Assembly: GCF_001949145.1 (NCBI RefSeq)
Contig: NW_019091367.1
Coordinates: 2,732,355-2,796,354 of the forward strand
Reading direction: 5' to 3'
Length of the DNA stretch: 64,000 nt
DNA from: Acanthaster planci
Lineage: Eukaryota > Echinodermata > Asteroidea > Valvatida > Acanthasteridae
Shown: positions 1-13,200 of the stretch, one piece after another
How the letters are laid out: each line of letters begins with the position of its first letter
Position numbering within the stretch: the first letter of the stretch is position 1
Program-made: the position numbers and the translations under genes
The notes under the pieces: generated by a model
The model's database searches: none
The model's input: the letters and a program-made list of their open reading frames with translations, nothing else
What the model was told of the DNA's origin: nothing

Positions 1-3000
1 CGTTTTCATAATCATGCACTACGCTGCCTTCCAAGTTCCAAGGGGTGTCTAGGTTCTCATATGGAACTACTCAACTACTTTCCCCTTGCCTTGCAGTTTT
101 GTACATGTTTCTGTATCAACTTTTGGTGAGCTGGTATCAGGAACGTTGAAGAGTAACCTGATGCACGGGTATTTTGATATCTCACTTGCCTCGTTTGCTT
201 CATGCAGCCTCTATTCCAGTTGTTAAAATAACACTGATTGCAAGTGCACACCGTTAAGCCTGCTTTATCGACCTGGTTGACGACTAATTCAAATTCAGAG
301 TACTGTTCAAATGTACAGGAACTTTTGATTGGCCTTCACTTTTACAAGAAGAGAATCGCAGGGAACAGGAGCAATGGAAGCAAATGTCTGTGGGTTATGA
401 ATGAGTTTCTCTTCAAGACGACCTTTAAATGCTCAGTCTGGAAGTTGACTAATTTACCAGCTCGTTCTCTCAATCACTAGGAGGGCCAGGGATCTCCATC
501 TTCAGCCCAAAACAAAAACATGGAACAGCCTGCAAAACATCTCTCACGACCCAAGCATCTTCTGGAAGTGACAGCCAGACTTAATTCAGAAAACCTGAGG
601 AACAGGCTAGCAGACTCCACGACTGATTTAGGAGTGAAGGGGGAGGGGATGTCACCTGGAATATTCAGGGTGGAAAGGTTACATTAAAAATCCCCCCCCC
701 AAATTATAATCATACATGCAATTCACTTCTCTGCTGGCTTTTATGGTAATGCTGAGCCCAGCCAAGGAGTCCCAGGAAGAGACAGAGAACAGCAAAGGAC
801 TTACACGGGTCCCGTCTTTGGCCCGCTGCATTCGCCTTATCAGGCCAGACACCATACATGTTTATAATTAGGCTTCCCTTCAACATGAAACTGAGGCTGT
901 TGACTTGAGTCACTTGACCGGTGCCCTTTGTGTGGTCCTCGCCAAATTAACCAAGTCTTGGGGGGGGTACGCAGAGTCCATATTGATGGGTGGAAGAGAC
1001 CTTTTTCTTTCATAATTCTGGTATGAGCAAATATCCTAAAACCCATGCACCACAGTCATTTAATGGCTTCATTCCTCTGGGTATAGAGGTGGTTGTTTTT
1101 TCACTTTAATATTTTTTCTTTACCTTTTACCAGTCTATGTCTGTCCCTCTGGAATATGAGTCATACATAAAGAGGTGCTCCTTGGGAAGGGAATTTCTTA
1201 AACATTGTACATATACATCATTATATGCATGTCAACACATCGACTTGTACTGTATACTCTTTCATGTTTAATTGAGGTGAAAAAGCTAGATAATTCTTTT
1301 ATAAACTTGTAAGTACTGAGAGTCGTTCTTCACTATTTTAAATTGCATGGGATTAACATGCACCCATTAACTGTACAAAGATATATGTGACTTCAAAGAA
1401 TGAAAGCTCTTTACTTTGAAACCATGCCAGTGCAAGATGTATGGAACATGCACATGTATGTTCGTTACAAATGTCTGATATCTTTTGTGCCCAAAGAAAG
1501 CATGAGTGCAGCCAGACTTCCAATCCAGTAACTCCCTGCTTACTAGGTTTTTGCACAACTCTGGGACTACACTGAGAATACGGTGTGACTATCAGTGCAA
1601 GGGCAAAATCGGGTGTAAAATTAACATTCCCAATGGCTCAATTAAAATCCTTGAAAGCACGAGCAAACATCATCTCTCATTTTCATCTCATGTCTGTGTG
1701 AGCAAATTTGAGAAACAATATTACAGGCTGAACTTTCCCCTAGAAATATGCCCCGTTGGAATATCAACAGCAAATAGGAGTGCCAGCTCGGTGTGTGACA
1801 TGCATGCTCAGTACTTGCAACGTACTGTGTATGCGTGCTTGTCGTCGGTTACACAACCCATTCACAAAGCATGTAATGAAAATCACAGAGCCTATTGCTC
1901 AGAAGAATTTTTTTAGCCCATAAAACCTTTGTTCAAGTGTCCCTTGCATAACATAATGGCAGTCATTTCAGCAATGTCGCCAGAGAATGTAATCCTGCAT
2001 GCACACTTCCCATCCACAATTGGATAATTCATTCTAGCAAACTGAATTCACATAAATTTCCTATATCCTCGGGGAGGGGGGGTATACAGCTGGGGTGTTT
2101 TTCCCCGTAAATTTGTGCACAATACATGTGAAAAGCGACTGCACTTTTGGGAAGCTGAATGCCTCTCTGGAGATTGATATTGGTATCAGCGCTCTGCAGG
2201 AATTGTATGGAAAAAAAGGAAATAACTTGTCTCTTTACTTGGCATTCGGAACAGCAGTCTGAGCTGTGTATGTTGATGGGTGTGTTCCATTTAGTATGGC
2301 ATCCCAGTGAAAATTGACATCATGTCGGAGCAAAATGTTAATAGTTGCTACTGATTTTGCACAGTTTCATATTCTTTCAAAGGGCTTCACCCTCAACTTT
2401 ACACCTCAGTATCGACTTGTGAGTCATTTTGTTAGGATCAGTCGCACATTTGACAATGCTGCAAATCTGTACAGGTGCCCCTTTAACTGTGCCCAGTAGC
2501 CCAGGCCTCCTCAGTCCATGTCACCCATAATACACAGTGTTATATCACTGCTCCAAAGATTAATCATTGATATACTATTAGATTTAGTTCACATGTCCTG
2601 GTACCTAGACCCCATCTCCAGACTAGGGATTGTTTTTTTCTTCCCAAGCAAGCAGGGCTCAAGTCAAGGGGAGGAGAGATAGTGATCAACTCTTGTTTGT
2701 TACCACCTTCCTTGTTGACTCTGTGATTGCACCCTGATAAGCGTGGGGCAAAAAACACTGGCCAAAGTGCCCTGCAGTCTAGATGGTGCCCTGGATTTGA
2801 AAACTTGGCCCGAGGAGAACTCACATTTGCACTTCGAAAATAACCCAAATTGTACATTTCAGTGACACTGCATGTTGGGATGTGGCTCTTCGAGTAAAAG
2901 GCTGCATAATGCTTACCCGTGCCATGAACATATGGCCACTTATGTCTGTAGGAGACTGGGCGGGCGCAATTTTGACAGCATCGCACTTCAAAGCACAGCA

Positions 3001-5186
3001 ACATTTGAAGCATCTTGAAGGTAGTCCATCTAACCATGGAGGAACGATCTAACAAGTCATGACACTGGAGGTTGCAATCAAACATGGTCCGACTTCCCCA
3101 GCCTTGTACACGTAATGTGATAAGAGAAAAGCACGATGCTGCATACAGGTGATTGATAATCACCCATAGCACTGTGGCACAATTCAGTCAAAACTTGTCA
3201 CATTCTAGATCAGTGCAGAGCAACATTTTACCTGCAACGAGGTGCATCGACCTTCGCCAAAGTGGTGAAGGTTCTGAAACCTACATGTTCACGTACATGT
3301 ACATTGCTATGGAAAAATGGGGAAAAAGACAATGCTACATAATTTGTCGCATACATATTATATGTAGGACAAAGCAGTCACACTACGTATGCTTATAGGA
3401 CAGTGCAGTTCAGTTTGAACGTCATGTTCATGTGCATTCTGCGTGTGAGTATTTTGTGTGTAAACCAATTGAGAGGTCTACCATGCATTCCAACAGCTGC
3501 CAACATTCATGAACATTTGTAAACACGAACATTAATTTCACAATCAATATTCCGTGATTAAAACTGCCATGAACGATTGATCTGCGGTAGGAAACAACAA
3601 ATTCAGCAAAAAAATTACTGGTACCGGTACATGAACAGAAGAAACAAATGCAAGTATTTGGACCAGACCTTTTAACAAGAATGTTTTTTGAAAAGCTTCT
3701 GTGTAGGGTACATGGGCAAAGCATGGAAGCTACTGATTTTTGTGCTCAACGTGGCTACCGACGTCCATAGACACGACAAATCCATATTGCATGAAAAGGC
3801 AATCCCACTACTGTATCAATTTCCAACAAAATTCTATGTATGTGTAAGCCCCAGCTATTGTAAACCTTTTCAGGGACTGGTGGTAGGCTGGGGGCTTCAA
3901 CTGCTGTATTTCAAGCAAGGAAGTGACAACAATTTATGCTACATGTACAATCATTGCTCCGTCCCCCTAAAACTGCAGTTGTCAAGTGCAAGACCCAAGA
4001 CAATGGCTCGGGAGAGCGTTTGAGAAAGATTGAGCACACACACACCACTAAATGCCTCAAGCACAGCATTATGCTAATCTCTGTCCATTATTAAAAAAAA
4101 AAACCGAGGGGGGAGGAATAGTTCATTCTGATTCTCGCTTGGTCCCTCTGGGCACAACGAAGCAGCTCCTGAATGCTAAGAGGGGTAAGGCTTGCTTTAA
4201 TTAACCAGAATGGTTTTTAATAAACGAAGAATAAAAAGTGGGAGGAAGGGCAAGGGGGAGGGGGGGAAGAGAAAACCCCCAAAGAGTGCAGGTTCTGAAC
4301 TGTGCACAGTCATTACGGGCAATGGCGGCAGATTAGTCCGGTGAAAGCTCATGGATTAACCAAGGGGCCTGGTCCCCTGGGATGACCATGATTGATTTCT
4401 GAAGTCCAGAACTGTGAATTTTTTTTTGGAAGGGAAAAGGAGATTTTTAGAGATGCAAGGAAAATCTTATTTTACAAAGGAACACTTTGGGAAGGGGTTG
4501 TTTCCCATTTTCGTGGGTGCTTTTTGGGGATGATTACCACAAGCTTTTTTTTTTTAAACTTATTTAATAATTAATTCTTCTTCAGATCACTGAAAAATGT
4601 TAAAGGCATGAGCTCCCTCTCAGAAATGTCATGTGATTCCATTGGTATTGCACAAATGCATCAGTACAACTCTCATACAAGACTTGAGACTGTGATGCAT
4701 CTTGAACAAAAAGCCTAACAACTAACAGGTTTGGCACTAACAGGCAATTGTGTAGAGACCAAGGACATACACACACAGCAAATTTTCCAAGACTCAGTGT
4801 CAGTGAGATTATACTAGATTCACCAGAGAAGTCACTCTGTCTCACAGTCAGGAGGTGAAGGCCACAGCAACTGGTATTTTGCCAAGGTCTCAAGAAAGCC
4901 ATCCAAGTGCCACCATTACAAATGATCCACCCCCCACCCTTCCCTCCCCCCCCGCTGTATTTTGAGAGAGTAGCACTAACTTCAGATTGTTCATTATGTG
5001 TGCAGTACAACATGCAAATATTGTATGATAATTGTCCACTGATGCATAATCTGCCATTTAGGTTCCAACAATAGAGACACTCATGTTGTAACTCTCTCTT
5101 GAGGTATGTATAAAGAACTCTGATCAACCGTCTAAAATCCCCAAATACAACGCTAAGCATCAGTGGCCCCCACGAGGAGAACTTGT
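1..5186. other. Intron 2 or downstream sequence of the LRR gene; no recognised exon
   Basis: This stretch should be within or beyond intron 2 of the minus-strand LRR gene. I looked for minus-strand donors with LRR-like coding sequence before them and found none that work. The donor-like sites at 799-804 and 2815-2820 are not preceded by LRR-type sequence. The longest minus-strand frames (2564-3172 and 4600-5160) match no family I know. The rest is AT-rich with G or A runs. Confidence 0.6.
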
Positions 5187-5194
5187 GTACAATG
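5187..5194. repeat. Left target-site duplication of the hAT-like element
   Basis: GTACAATG here is repeated exactly at 5938-5945 on the other side of the element. This identity supports an insertion young enough to retain its duplication. Confidence 0.85.
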
Positions 5195-5937
5195 CAGGCC
5201 TTAACAATAATTTTTAACTACTTGTCCATCAGGCAAGTAGCTCTGAAAAATTTACTTGCCCGAGGTAAGATTTTACTTGCCCAAAACCTGGTTTAGTTGT
5301 TCATTGCTTCACAGAACAGTAAGTTCCTTCTTCGCCACAATACAACATGAATATACATCACCCCCAACTATTGCGGCTATGCAGGGAGCGTGCACGACTC
5401 TGATGCATCATTCATACAAGTTTGGGCAACAGCTATTTCTTAAAACCACTCAAAGATTTCACTTGGTGTCATATTTGCAAAAAGTACACACACAAGTACC
5501 AGGCAAAATTCACTGATGTTGAAGTCATAGCCAGATGTAAAACAGTCTTTGAGCTTTCAGCTGTCAAAGCTCCGCTGTGCCGCGCGTGCAATAACCAATG
5601 AGGTTTGGTACCCTGGGTATTTTACAGTTTATTTATGTAAGCATTTTCCCTTGTGTGGAAAGGTGCCCTGCTAAATGTACACGTAACGATGCAAATAATC
5701 ATTGCACACCACACAGCTGTACACTGTTTCCACTTTTTATAAGCTTTTTTTGAAAACGAAAAAACAAATCAAAGGTATTAAAATTTACTGACTGCTATTT
5801 TTCGCCATGAAAAATGGACACTTTTATTTCAAGAAAAAAGTAACTGTCCATCGGGCAATTTGTCCTTAATTTTTACTGGCCCGAAAGAAAAAATAGCTTG
5901 TCCCGGGCAATCGGAGAACCGTTAATGTCGAGGCCTC
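5195..5937. mobile_element. hAT-like non-autonomous DNA transposon, 743 bp
   Basis: The element is bounded by a perfect 8-bp direct duplication, GTACAATG, at 5187-5194 and 5938-5945. An 8-bp duplication is the hAT superfamily size. Its ends are imperfect inverted repeats: CAGGCCTTAACAATAA on the left, and GAGGCCTCGACATTAACGG when the right end is read inwards. Both sides then have inverted copies of TGTCCATC-GGCAA-type and TTACTTGCCC-type subterminal motifs. No transposase frame is visible, so it would need help to move. It lies on the exon-3 side of exon 2. Confidence 0.85.
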
Positions 5938-5945
5938 GTACAATG

Positions 5946-6474
5946 TGTGTATACACGTACAATTCAGAAAAATAGACAAAAAGATTGAAAAGGTGTGACA
6001 TTTTTACCTCAAAGTCACATCCAAAACACAGATGTCAATGAGAGCTTTTGTCATCAAGCCCGGGAGTCGGTCTCACACACACAAAAAATAAACACGCTCA
6101 TGGTGATAACAGGCAAACTGCTGCACAAGAAGGTGTCGGGATGTAAACAATAAATATGGCTGATGTAAAAAGGAAAATAAATAGCGTGCTACCACCAAGA
6201 CAGGGCCGAGGCAGAATGGGTGACTGGGGTTACCCCCTCACATTTCAAGGATGCCATACTGTTTGCCAAGTTTCAAAGAGTTCATGCAAGGATTATTTCT
6301 TAAGATGCACTATTTGTGGCCAAACGTTACACTCCTCTGCAAAAATTATGGGTATGCATTTGACATGGGGGTGGGGATTCTGTGAAAATTTGGTGCAATT
6401 TTTTTTGGGTGAAAATTTCCAGAAGAATAGGTGGGGAATGAAGGGAGAGGCTGTCGCATGTACAGGGTACTTAC
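5946..6474. other. Intronic sequence between the hAT-like element and exon 2
   Basis: This is the proximal part of intron 2 on the minus strand, starting with the exon 2 donor. It has AT-rich and A-rich stretches. The 107-codon plus-strand frame (6156-6479) runs antisense into exon 2 and is a chance frame. Confidence 0.6.
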
Positions 6475-6549
6475 AATAACAGTCTTTTCACGTTGCGAGC
6501 GCTGGGCCACCTATCAGGGAGAGTCTGGATGCGGTTATTACTGATGTCC
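6475..6549 (-). CDS. Second coding exon of the same LRR receptor (one leucine-rich repeat)
   Basis: This 75-nt exon is flanked by a pyrimidine-rich tract ending in ccacag and by a gtaagtacc donor. It is phase 2 on both sides. Joining its first G to the CT left by the upstream exon gives a leucine codon, so the peptide runs through VKIL into DISNNRIQTLP without a break. This is the L-D-x-S-x-N-x-I-x-x-L-P core of a leucine-rich repeat. The rest of the exon (WPSARNVKRLL) leads into the next repeat, and the final TT needs a first base from exon 3. A single LRR per 72-75 nt exon is usual for LRIG and ADGRA receptor genes. I could not find exon 3 between 1 and 6474, so it probably lies beyond the left edge. 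Confidence 0.82.
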
Positions 6550-9500
6550 CTGTGGTCATGACAAACGAAAACCAAAAAAAAAAGAACTGAAGGTTAACAG
6601 CATCCTACAAAATCATTGTAAACATAAAAACTTTCATTTGTAAACATAAAAAGCATAAAACCTTCATTTGTAAATACACTTTCCACATAACATGACGTTC
6701 TTCTCATTTAATTCTTTTCCTGATACTCGGTCTATTCACTAATTCCAAGTATACCCAATCAGCAAAACTACAGCCCACTTTTTCTTTGAGGAGGACGAGG
6801 TGACAAGAACATGTCACACTGTGCGAAAGTACTGTATTTGTTGATGGAATTCTGCATCAAAAAGATGCAGCTTTGTTTCAATAATTGACCACTGTTAGCT
6901 TACTGCTCTTAGAAAATAAAAATAATTACCAAAAGACTTTGTAAGGGGCAATCTGCCACTACAATACACCATAACATTTAAATATTCAAATATATTACTT
7001 GTTCTGTCAGTTTTGTTTTGTATGCAACTTCAGGAATTTACGTACACTACACAACGTTACACCAATGGGACATATCAATAGGCATGGGTTTTAGTTTCCC
7101 TTCCCTTAACCACATCCCTAAACTCAAGACTACATGCAACCTTTCACTTAGATACAAGAAATAATAAATCTGTCCAGGGTGTCACTTCTACACAAACAAA
7201 ATTTTGCCAGGAGTTGCCTGAAAAATATGGCTCTGCCATCTTTGCACATCTGTTTCCAATAATATTCACATGGGCCCAGGATCCAGCTGAATTCCTTCAC
7301 ACCTCATCACCACACCGGTAAGCTGGACGACCAGAACTGTGCCAGATTGGCTCAACACCAGTGCATCATTGCAACTCTGGGCCCCCCAAAAAGCAGCTGC
7401 AGGAACGATTCCCCAACAAAATCTCAACCGTGAAAAAAAAACAAATACTAAAAAAACTATAAGGGAAGCCAAGAAGCGAGGAACCAGGGGTTTGGTCACA
7501 TGTGCTGTACAGCTTATTGAAACTACATGTATACATACATGTATTCGTATCACGCCCTGTCAGAAAGGCTTGGATACGTATTTGATGGCCAATTGCTTTT
7601 GACATCTGGACAACCAAGGAAACACATGTACAGCGTAATTGATCCTATTCAACATCCCGTGATTTATGTGTGTACGGCATTAATGCAGTCTCACACCTTC
7701 ACCTTTTAAACTGAATACAGACATGGTTGTCCAGATATATGACTCGCCATGATACAACTGTTCATCTCAAAATCAAAGCTGCCCTCTCTTCGGCCATACA
7801 TGTAAATGCAATGCGAGCACACTCTTCATTTCAGCGTACACGGCGTACATGTATACATGTACCTGCCTGCAACACCAATTGAGCCTTGGACGTGGGGGTG
7901 GCCCCCACATGAATGGAGTCAGAGTAAATGGCCTAATGCTCTCAATGGACGCAAAGCATTGGCGCACCAAGCTAATTGAATTTGCAATTTCAAAGGGGGG
8001 GGGATCCACTGAATGAACAGAGTGCTGGAACTGCATTTCTACAAAGCTACCTGCTGCCTGTTCTCGTTGTACAGCATGTCGTTACACCAAGTTTTGCATG
8101 ATGTTTTCCTCTGTATTCGACACCGCATAGGGAGTGATGCCACACTTCTTGGGTTGGTCACTGTGTCATGCATGCCCAAACAACATGTACATGTACATGT
8201 GTGCCTCGGTGACAGGCAATTCTGAGCAAATATCGGCCCAGAGGTCAAATGTTGCTTTCCCCAGAAAAGAATCATATTGGGCACCGCTACGGAGGCAGTG
8301 ATGTTGGGGAAGACCGACACTAAATAACAGACAACAAGGCCTTTATCTTTACAATGAACATTGTACTTTATCTATGACTGCTTCTTATTGGCCAACTTTA
8401 GTGAGCTTTTATTCCACGTTATACCCAACAAGGAAGGTTACAAAGGCCTCGGTCTGTCACTGTGGCAACGCAATAGCTTTACCTGATCCTTACCATGCCC
8501 AAATTTCGAAAGAAATCTCGGAAACAGAGGGCCACTTTCGATGAAGAAACTGCAATTAAGTTCAAGTCCCAATTCACTACCTCATAATAAAGTTATAAAA
8601 GAGGATAAAACGTGAAAATCAATCCTTTCCAATGTGTACTGTATATGCTAGTCTGTTGCCCCTGAAATTACCGAGCCACATCATGTACCAAGAAAACACT
8701 GCAAAGCGCATTAATGTGTTGAGCAAAAACTGCCAGGAACCAGTCACAATGTACTACCAAAAATGCCCTCTACATGTACACCTGGTGGTGGCGCACTATG
8801 GAGTGAATCGCCCATATTCAACTTTCCCCAGTATGCTTGTTGTAATGGATGCACAAAGCCGTTACTAATTATCACACTTTAGAATTACAGCACATGTATT
8901 TGAACAATTTCATCCACAAAGTCTTGATACAAAGGTGAAACCCCTTTATGTTGAAAAAAAGGGCAGGTGTGAACCACTCCAATTTTCCAGATGGGATTAA
9001 GCAATTTGATCACAGCTACAGGAGCCCTACTGCAAACACTGGTGATCCCTCCTCCAGCATCTCAGACATGTAGGGCATGGCACCCTACCACAGCCTCATC
9101 AAATAACAATAGACAGCACCTAATTACACAGCCCCCCATCTGAATTATTGACCACAGATCAATCTTCTCAGTGCCAGGGCAAAAGGTATTAAGCATTAAT
9201 CCTATTCACTCCTACACAGGGCATTTCACACCTATCTTTTTATGACTAGTTATTGACCTTGTATATTTTCAGTTACCTTGTGTGGTGGACCAGGACTCCA
9301 GACTGGAACAGGTAAGGTTTTAAAGGGAAAATAATGGGTCCATACAGATAACAGGCAAATATTGAGGAGACCAATGGAGACACCTGACCAAACAGGAACA
9401 AAAACCCAGCTGTTCTTCTCCACCCACTGTGTGCTGACTGGGTAGTGTTGGATTCTGCAACACTTGATCAGAAAACAAAGTTGATTTTGGCACAGGAAGA

Positions 9501-9717
9501 TAATCGGGCGGTGATGCACAACGCCATTTTGCATCACAGGAATCAGACCCATTAGAAACAGCATAAAGGAATGCTAAAACATTCACATTGGTCATAGAAT
9601 GTTTTTCATTACATTTTTTTAATGCCCGCAGCCACCACATACAAGCAGCAAATTTGAAAACTGTGGTTGTACACAACACATCTTCACCGAATGCCTAAAG
9701 GAGAAAAATGACGAACA
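6550..9717. other. Intron 1 distal part, no gene recognised
   Basis: Beyond the acceptor pyrimidine tract (complement of about 6555-6590), this is unstructured AT-rich intron. It has ACATGTAC palindromes at 7850-7862 and 8183-8200. Short open frames on both strands show no domain. Confidence 0.5.
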
Positions 9718-9725
9718 CCAATTTG

Positions 9726-10214
9726 TAGGGCTGAGTCAATTCAAATAATTGACTATTCGAATATTCGACCTTCAATTTGATTGAACATTCGTTCCTTAAT
9801 GAACAAACCACGTATAAAATCAGTCATATTAATGCAGACAGTTAAAAAATTTTAATGACTATAATAGCTCCTCACTTTTATTTCAAGTTGAAATTTTGTC
9901 AAGAAAGTTTCATCATATTTATTTCAACAAAGTTTGCATCAATACATATTGATTACAAAGAGCACTTTCTTGGCACATCCATATTTTCTTGTTAAAGCTA
10001 TTTCCATGTTCTCGGATGGATTCTTTTGTTGGACTGTTGGGCATATCAGCTGCCTTCAAGTGTCTGGAATCTGCTTTAAACAAGTCTTCACGGTGAGATT
10101 TTTCTCATTTAAAAAAGGAAATTCTCCCTTCTTTTTTATGACTATTGCATTCGAATATTCAAATACAAAATAATCAAATATTCGATTATTGATCGAATAT
10201 TTGGCACAGCCCAA
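9726..10214 (+). mobile_element. hAT-like MITE, family 2, copy 1
   Basis: The ends are inverted: TAGGGCTGAGTCAATTC on the left, and TTGGGCTGTGCCAAATATTC when the right end is read inwards. Inside both ends lie runs of overlapping ATTCGAATATTCGA-type sequence. The flanking octamers ccaatttg (9718-9725) and tcactttg (10215-10222) agree at 6 of 8 bases, as expected for an aged 8-bp duplication. A second copy in the opposite orientation sits at 17533-18013. No coding capacity is visible. Confidence 0.78.
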
Positions 10215-10222
10215 TCACTTTG

Positions 10223-13200
10223 TTCAATATGAGTTTACCGACACAGAGGTTTTTTCAAAGCAAATGTTAAATGCCTTTTAACTGCTCAATTTAACGCAAA
10301 CCATGAACTTAAATGCAAGTTTTCTGACTTCATGGATGGTCATGTTCGACTTACTAGTACATGTACATGCACAATATCATCATCCCCTTTTAAAAAGGGC
10401 ACTGGCAACAGACAACCTCTCAGTAACACAATATCAGTATCACCATGTCACAAAGGTTCTAAATAAAAAACTCTTGCCGCGTATCCAGTGTCACAGTTGT
10501 GTGTCACCCTCAGAGGGAGCAACATTAATTTTTTATTAGATAAAAATGCCAGCACTCCCTCCACACACCAGCAGGCAGGCCAGCCAAAAGTATCTGCCAC
10601 ATTGCCGGGGAAAAAAACACACACAAACAAAAAAAGGCACAGAGAAAATATGTGTGCGAACACAAAACCAACAAACACAGATAATCAGATTTGGAAGGGA
10701 AGGTTGTTTTTCTTTTTTATATATGTATAATTTTTGTCTCATCTAGGACAGGAGGGGATTGCCAACTTGAGGCGGCCCCTCAGTTGTTTGGTTCCACGCT
10801 GAGACTTTTCGCACCTGCCACACTGCCAATAGGTTCCCCCCACAATGAAAGTGGATATAGAGACACCAGAAGGAGAAAAAAAAAGCATAATAATAACTTA
10901 CATGTTGGATTTACTGTTATGAAATGTGGTGGCAGTGGTGATGGGGGGGTCCCTGGAACTGTCAATTATGACACCTGCGAATAGTTCTGCTGACCTCCTG
11001 ATGGGCAGGCCATGATTGATATGGGCAGGTATATCACTGCATTTTTATGTTGTCTAATTTGATTTGTGTTCCTGTGAAATTGAATTTCATTTATTTTTGT
11101 TGGACATTACCGGCTGGAGAAGAGAAGGTGAAAGTGCTCGTCAACTCGGGAAGCTGCACACGCCATGTGCCTGCGTAAGCACTCAGCTATGCAGCATTCC
11201 GGACTCAATGTTTTCCTTTTGTTCGTTAAGAGGTAAGCCTTTGCACGATGATTTCTCTCTCAGTCTCTGTGTTTTCTTTTGAATACGATCAAAGTCTCCA
11301 CAACTATTCGTTTCCCTCCTACGGAGTGACCGAGTTTCAGTCTGAAGCCCACGGCAATTCAAGTGCTGGACACCAGTGCTATGGGGGTCAACAAACTTCC
11401 CTCCACAAGCTAGAGTCCGTTAAATTAGAAAGGAAAGCCTGTGCATAGAATGCAGTTTTAATAGGCACCTGCACTGTTTTGGAGTAAAACTGACAACCTT
11501 GTTTAAGGCTCAAATTAGGAGAGTTGAGGATTCATTCCCAACCATCATTCAGAAAAGCATGCTCAAACATTCCTCAGCAGGCCATTCAGAGTTACCGGAG
11601 CGGTGCCAAAGCAATAGAACACTTCAGAGGCTCCATTCACTATCAGAGAATTTGCTCAACCATGAAAAGTGAGTTGTTGAGGGGGGCCCAAAAAGAAAAA
11701 AAAAAGCTCCAGTTGGCCTTCATGAGGGGTGTACAAACTACACCCTCCAGCTACTGGGGGCCAGGATGGGACAAAAGGGGGACTTGCTGTAGGGCGCGAA
11801 AAGCGATCAACGCACACAATGCAGCTCCCCACAAGTCTCACAATTAATCTTTGGGGCGCAATTGTGTGGTAACACACTACACACTGGTGTGGCAACACGC
11901 TGTGGTGGCTGGATGGGCCAATGTAGACAGGACAATAACGGCATCCCAATTCAAGGGAAGAAGTCTGTTGAGAGGGCTGCCCAGGTGCTCACATGCACAG
12001 TGCATGTACAGGTGTGTTCAAATGGCACGAACAAGGGCTCAGTGTTGATATACATGTACATACAGTTGTATGACCAAAAACACAGTTAAAAGTTACTGCT
12101 GTTAACTACCTACACAGTATTTCCCAAGTGGTTAATATCTAGGCTGTTACTCAAGTAGGGCCAACACTATAATTCTGTTCTACTTAAAGTGTTGAAAATT
12201 TTTACTTGTGTCTACTTCTTCCATTGTGGTTGTATATCTTTCCTCAGTTGGTTTCTAACTGCATTTCAAACACTGTGGATTCCACTCAGAGAGCTTATAA
12301 ACCTCTTGAATTTTTCTGAAGCAAACCTAAATTTTATGGCTTCTTCTCAAGCAGTCCCTGCTAAGTCCAGGATGATCCAATGCAATGCTCATAAAATACA
12401 GGGGCTTAATTTTTTTTTTCTTATCTCTGCAGAAAACAGACCCAGCTGATTCTTGATGGCAGTTGGGTCCAGCTGGATGCAGCAAGTTCACAATTCAATA
12501 AGTAGTTCGGGAGAAAAAGCAGAACTTTATTGACAGATTCATAAATATTCATGATTGTACAGGTACTTGGATATGGGTACGGATGAAGTTGAACACAACC
12601 AAATGATGTGTGCTGGGAATCAACACATTTTCAGTACTCGTTCCCTTTCCTAGACGGGCAACACATATTGCTTTAACTGCCTTAAGGCAAATTTCAATTG
12701 GTTTTATTGCTTACATTCCAACACCCAAGATAAGACAGTAGTAAGACGTCCAAATTACAATACAAATGTAAATGCACCATTGTAAATTTGTTCTTGTGGG
12801 CCCTTGTAAGTCATCCTCTCAAAAACCAACAATGTTGTAAAATCTATAATGTACACGTGGCCCAGTTTACAACCCTAACCCATGTTTCAACATGTCCCAA
12901 ATCCAAATGCCGATCATTTCCAATTAATACGCTCCTTGTAGAACATCTCAACTGTCTGTTTCTTTCCACTCCATGCCTCCGTGGTAAACTCCTGTTACTT
13001 TCTTTCATCCCGGGGGACGTGAAATTCTGTGCCACAAACAGGACAGTGGGAGCTGGCATGTTTTCATTCATAACACCCCCCCATATCCCAGAACTGTAAT
13101 ATTCCTCGTAATGGAAACCAAATTTGTCTCTCTCTTTGGACAGTGTCCTGTTTACGTCACATCAAAGCTTCCTAAGAGCAATGTACCTGATTGCATGAAC

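Noticed and set aside
799-913. Possible exon 3 of the LRR gene ending at a gtaagt donor (complement of 799-804)
   Set aside because: The preceding open frame has no LRR pattern and no fitting phase-2 acceptor.
2564-3172. 202-codon minus-strand frame
   Set aside because: No recognisable domain, composition unlike coding sequence, and no LRR continuation despite lying on the LRR gene's strand. Donor-like sites inside give implausible exons.
4600-5160. 186-codon minus-strand frame just left of the hAT-like element
   Set aside because: No transposase or LRR motif is visible. It lies outside the element's duplicated octamer and looks like a chance frame.
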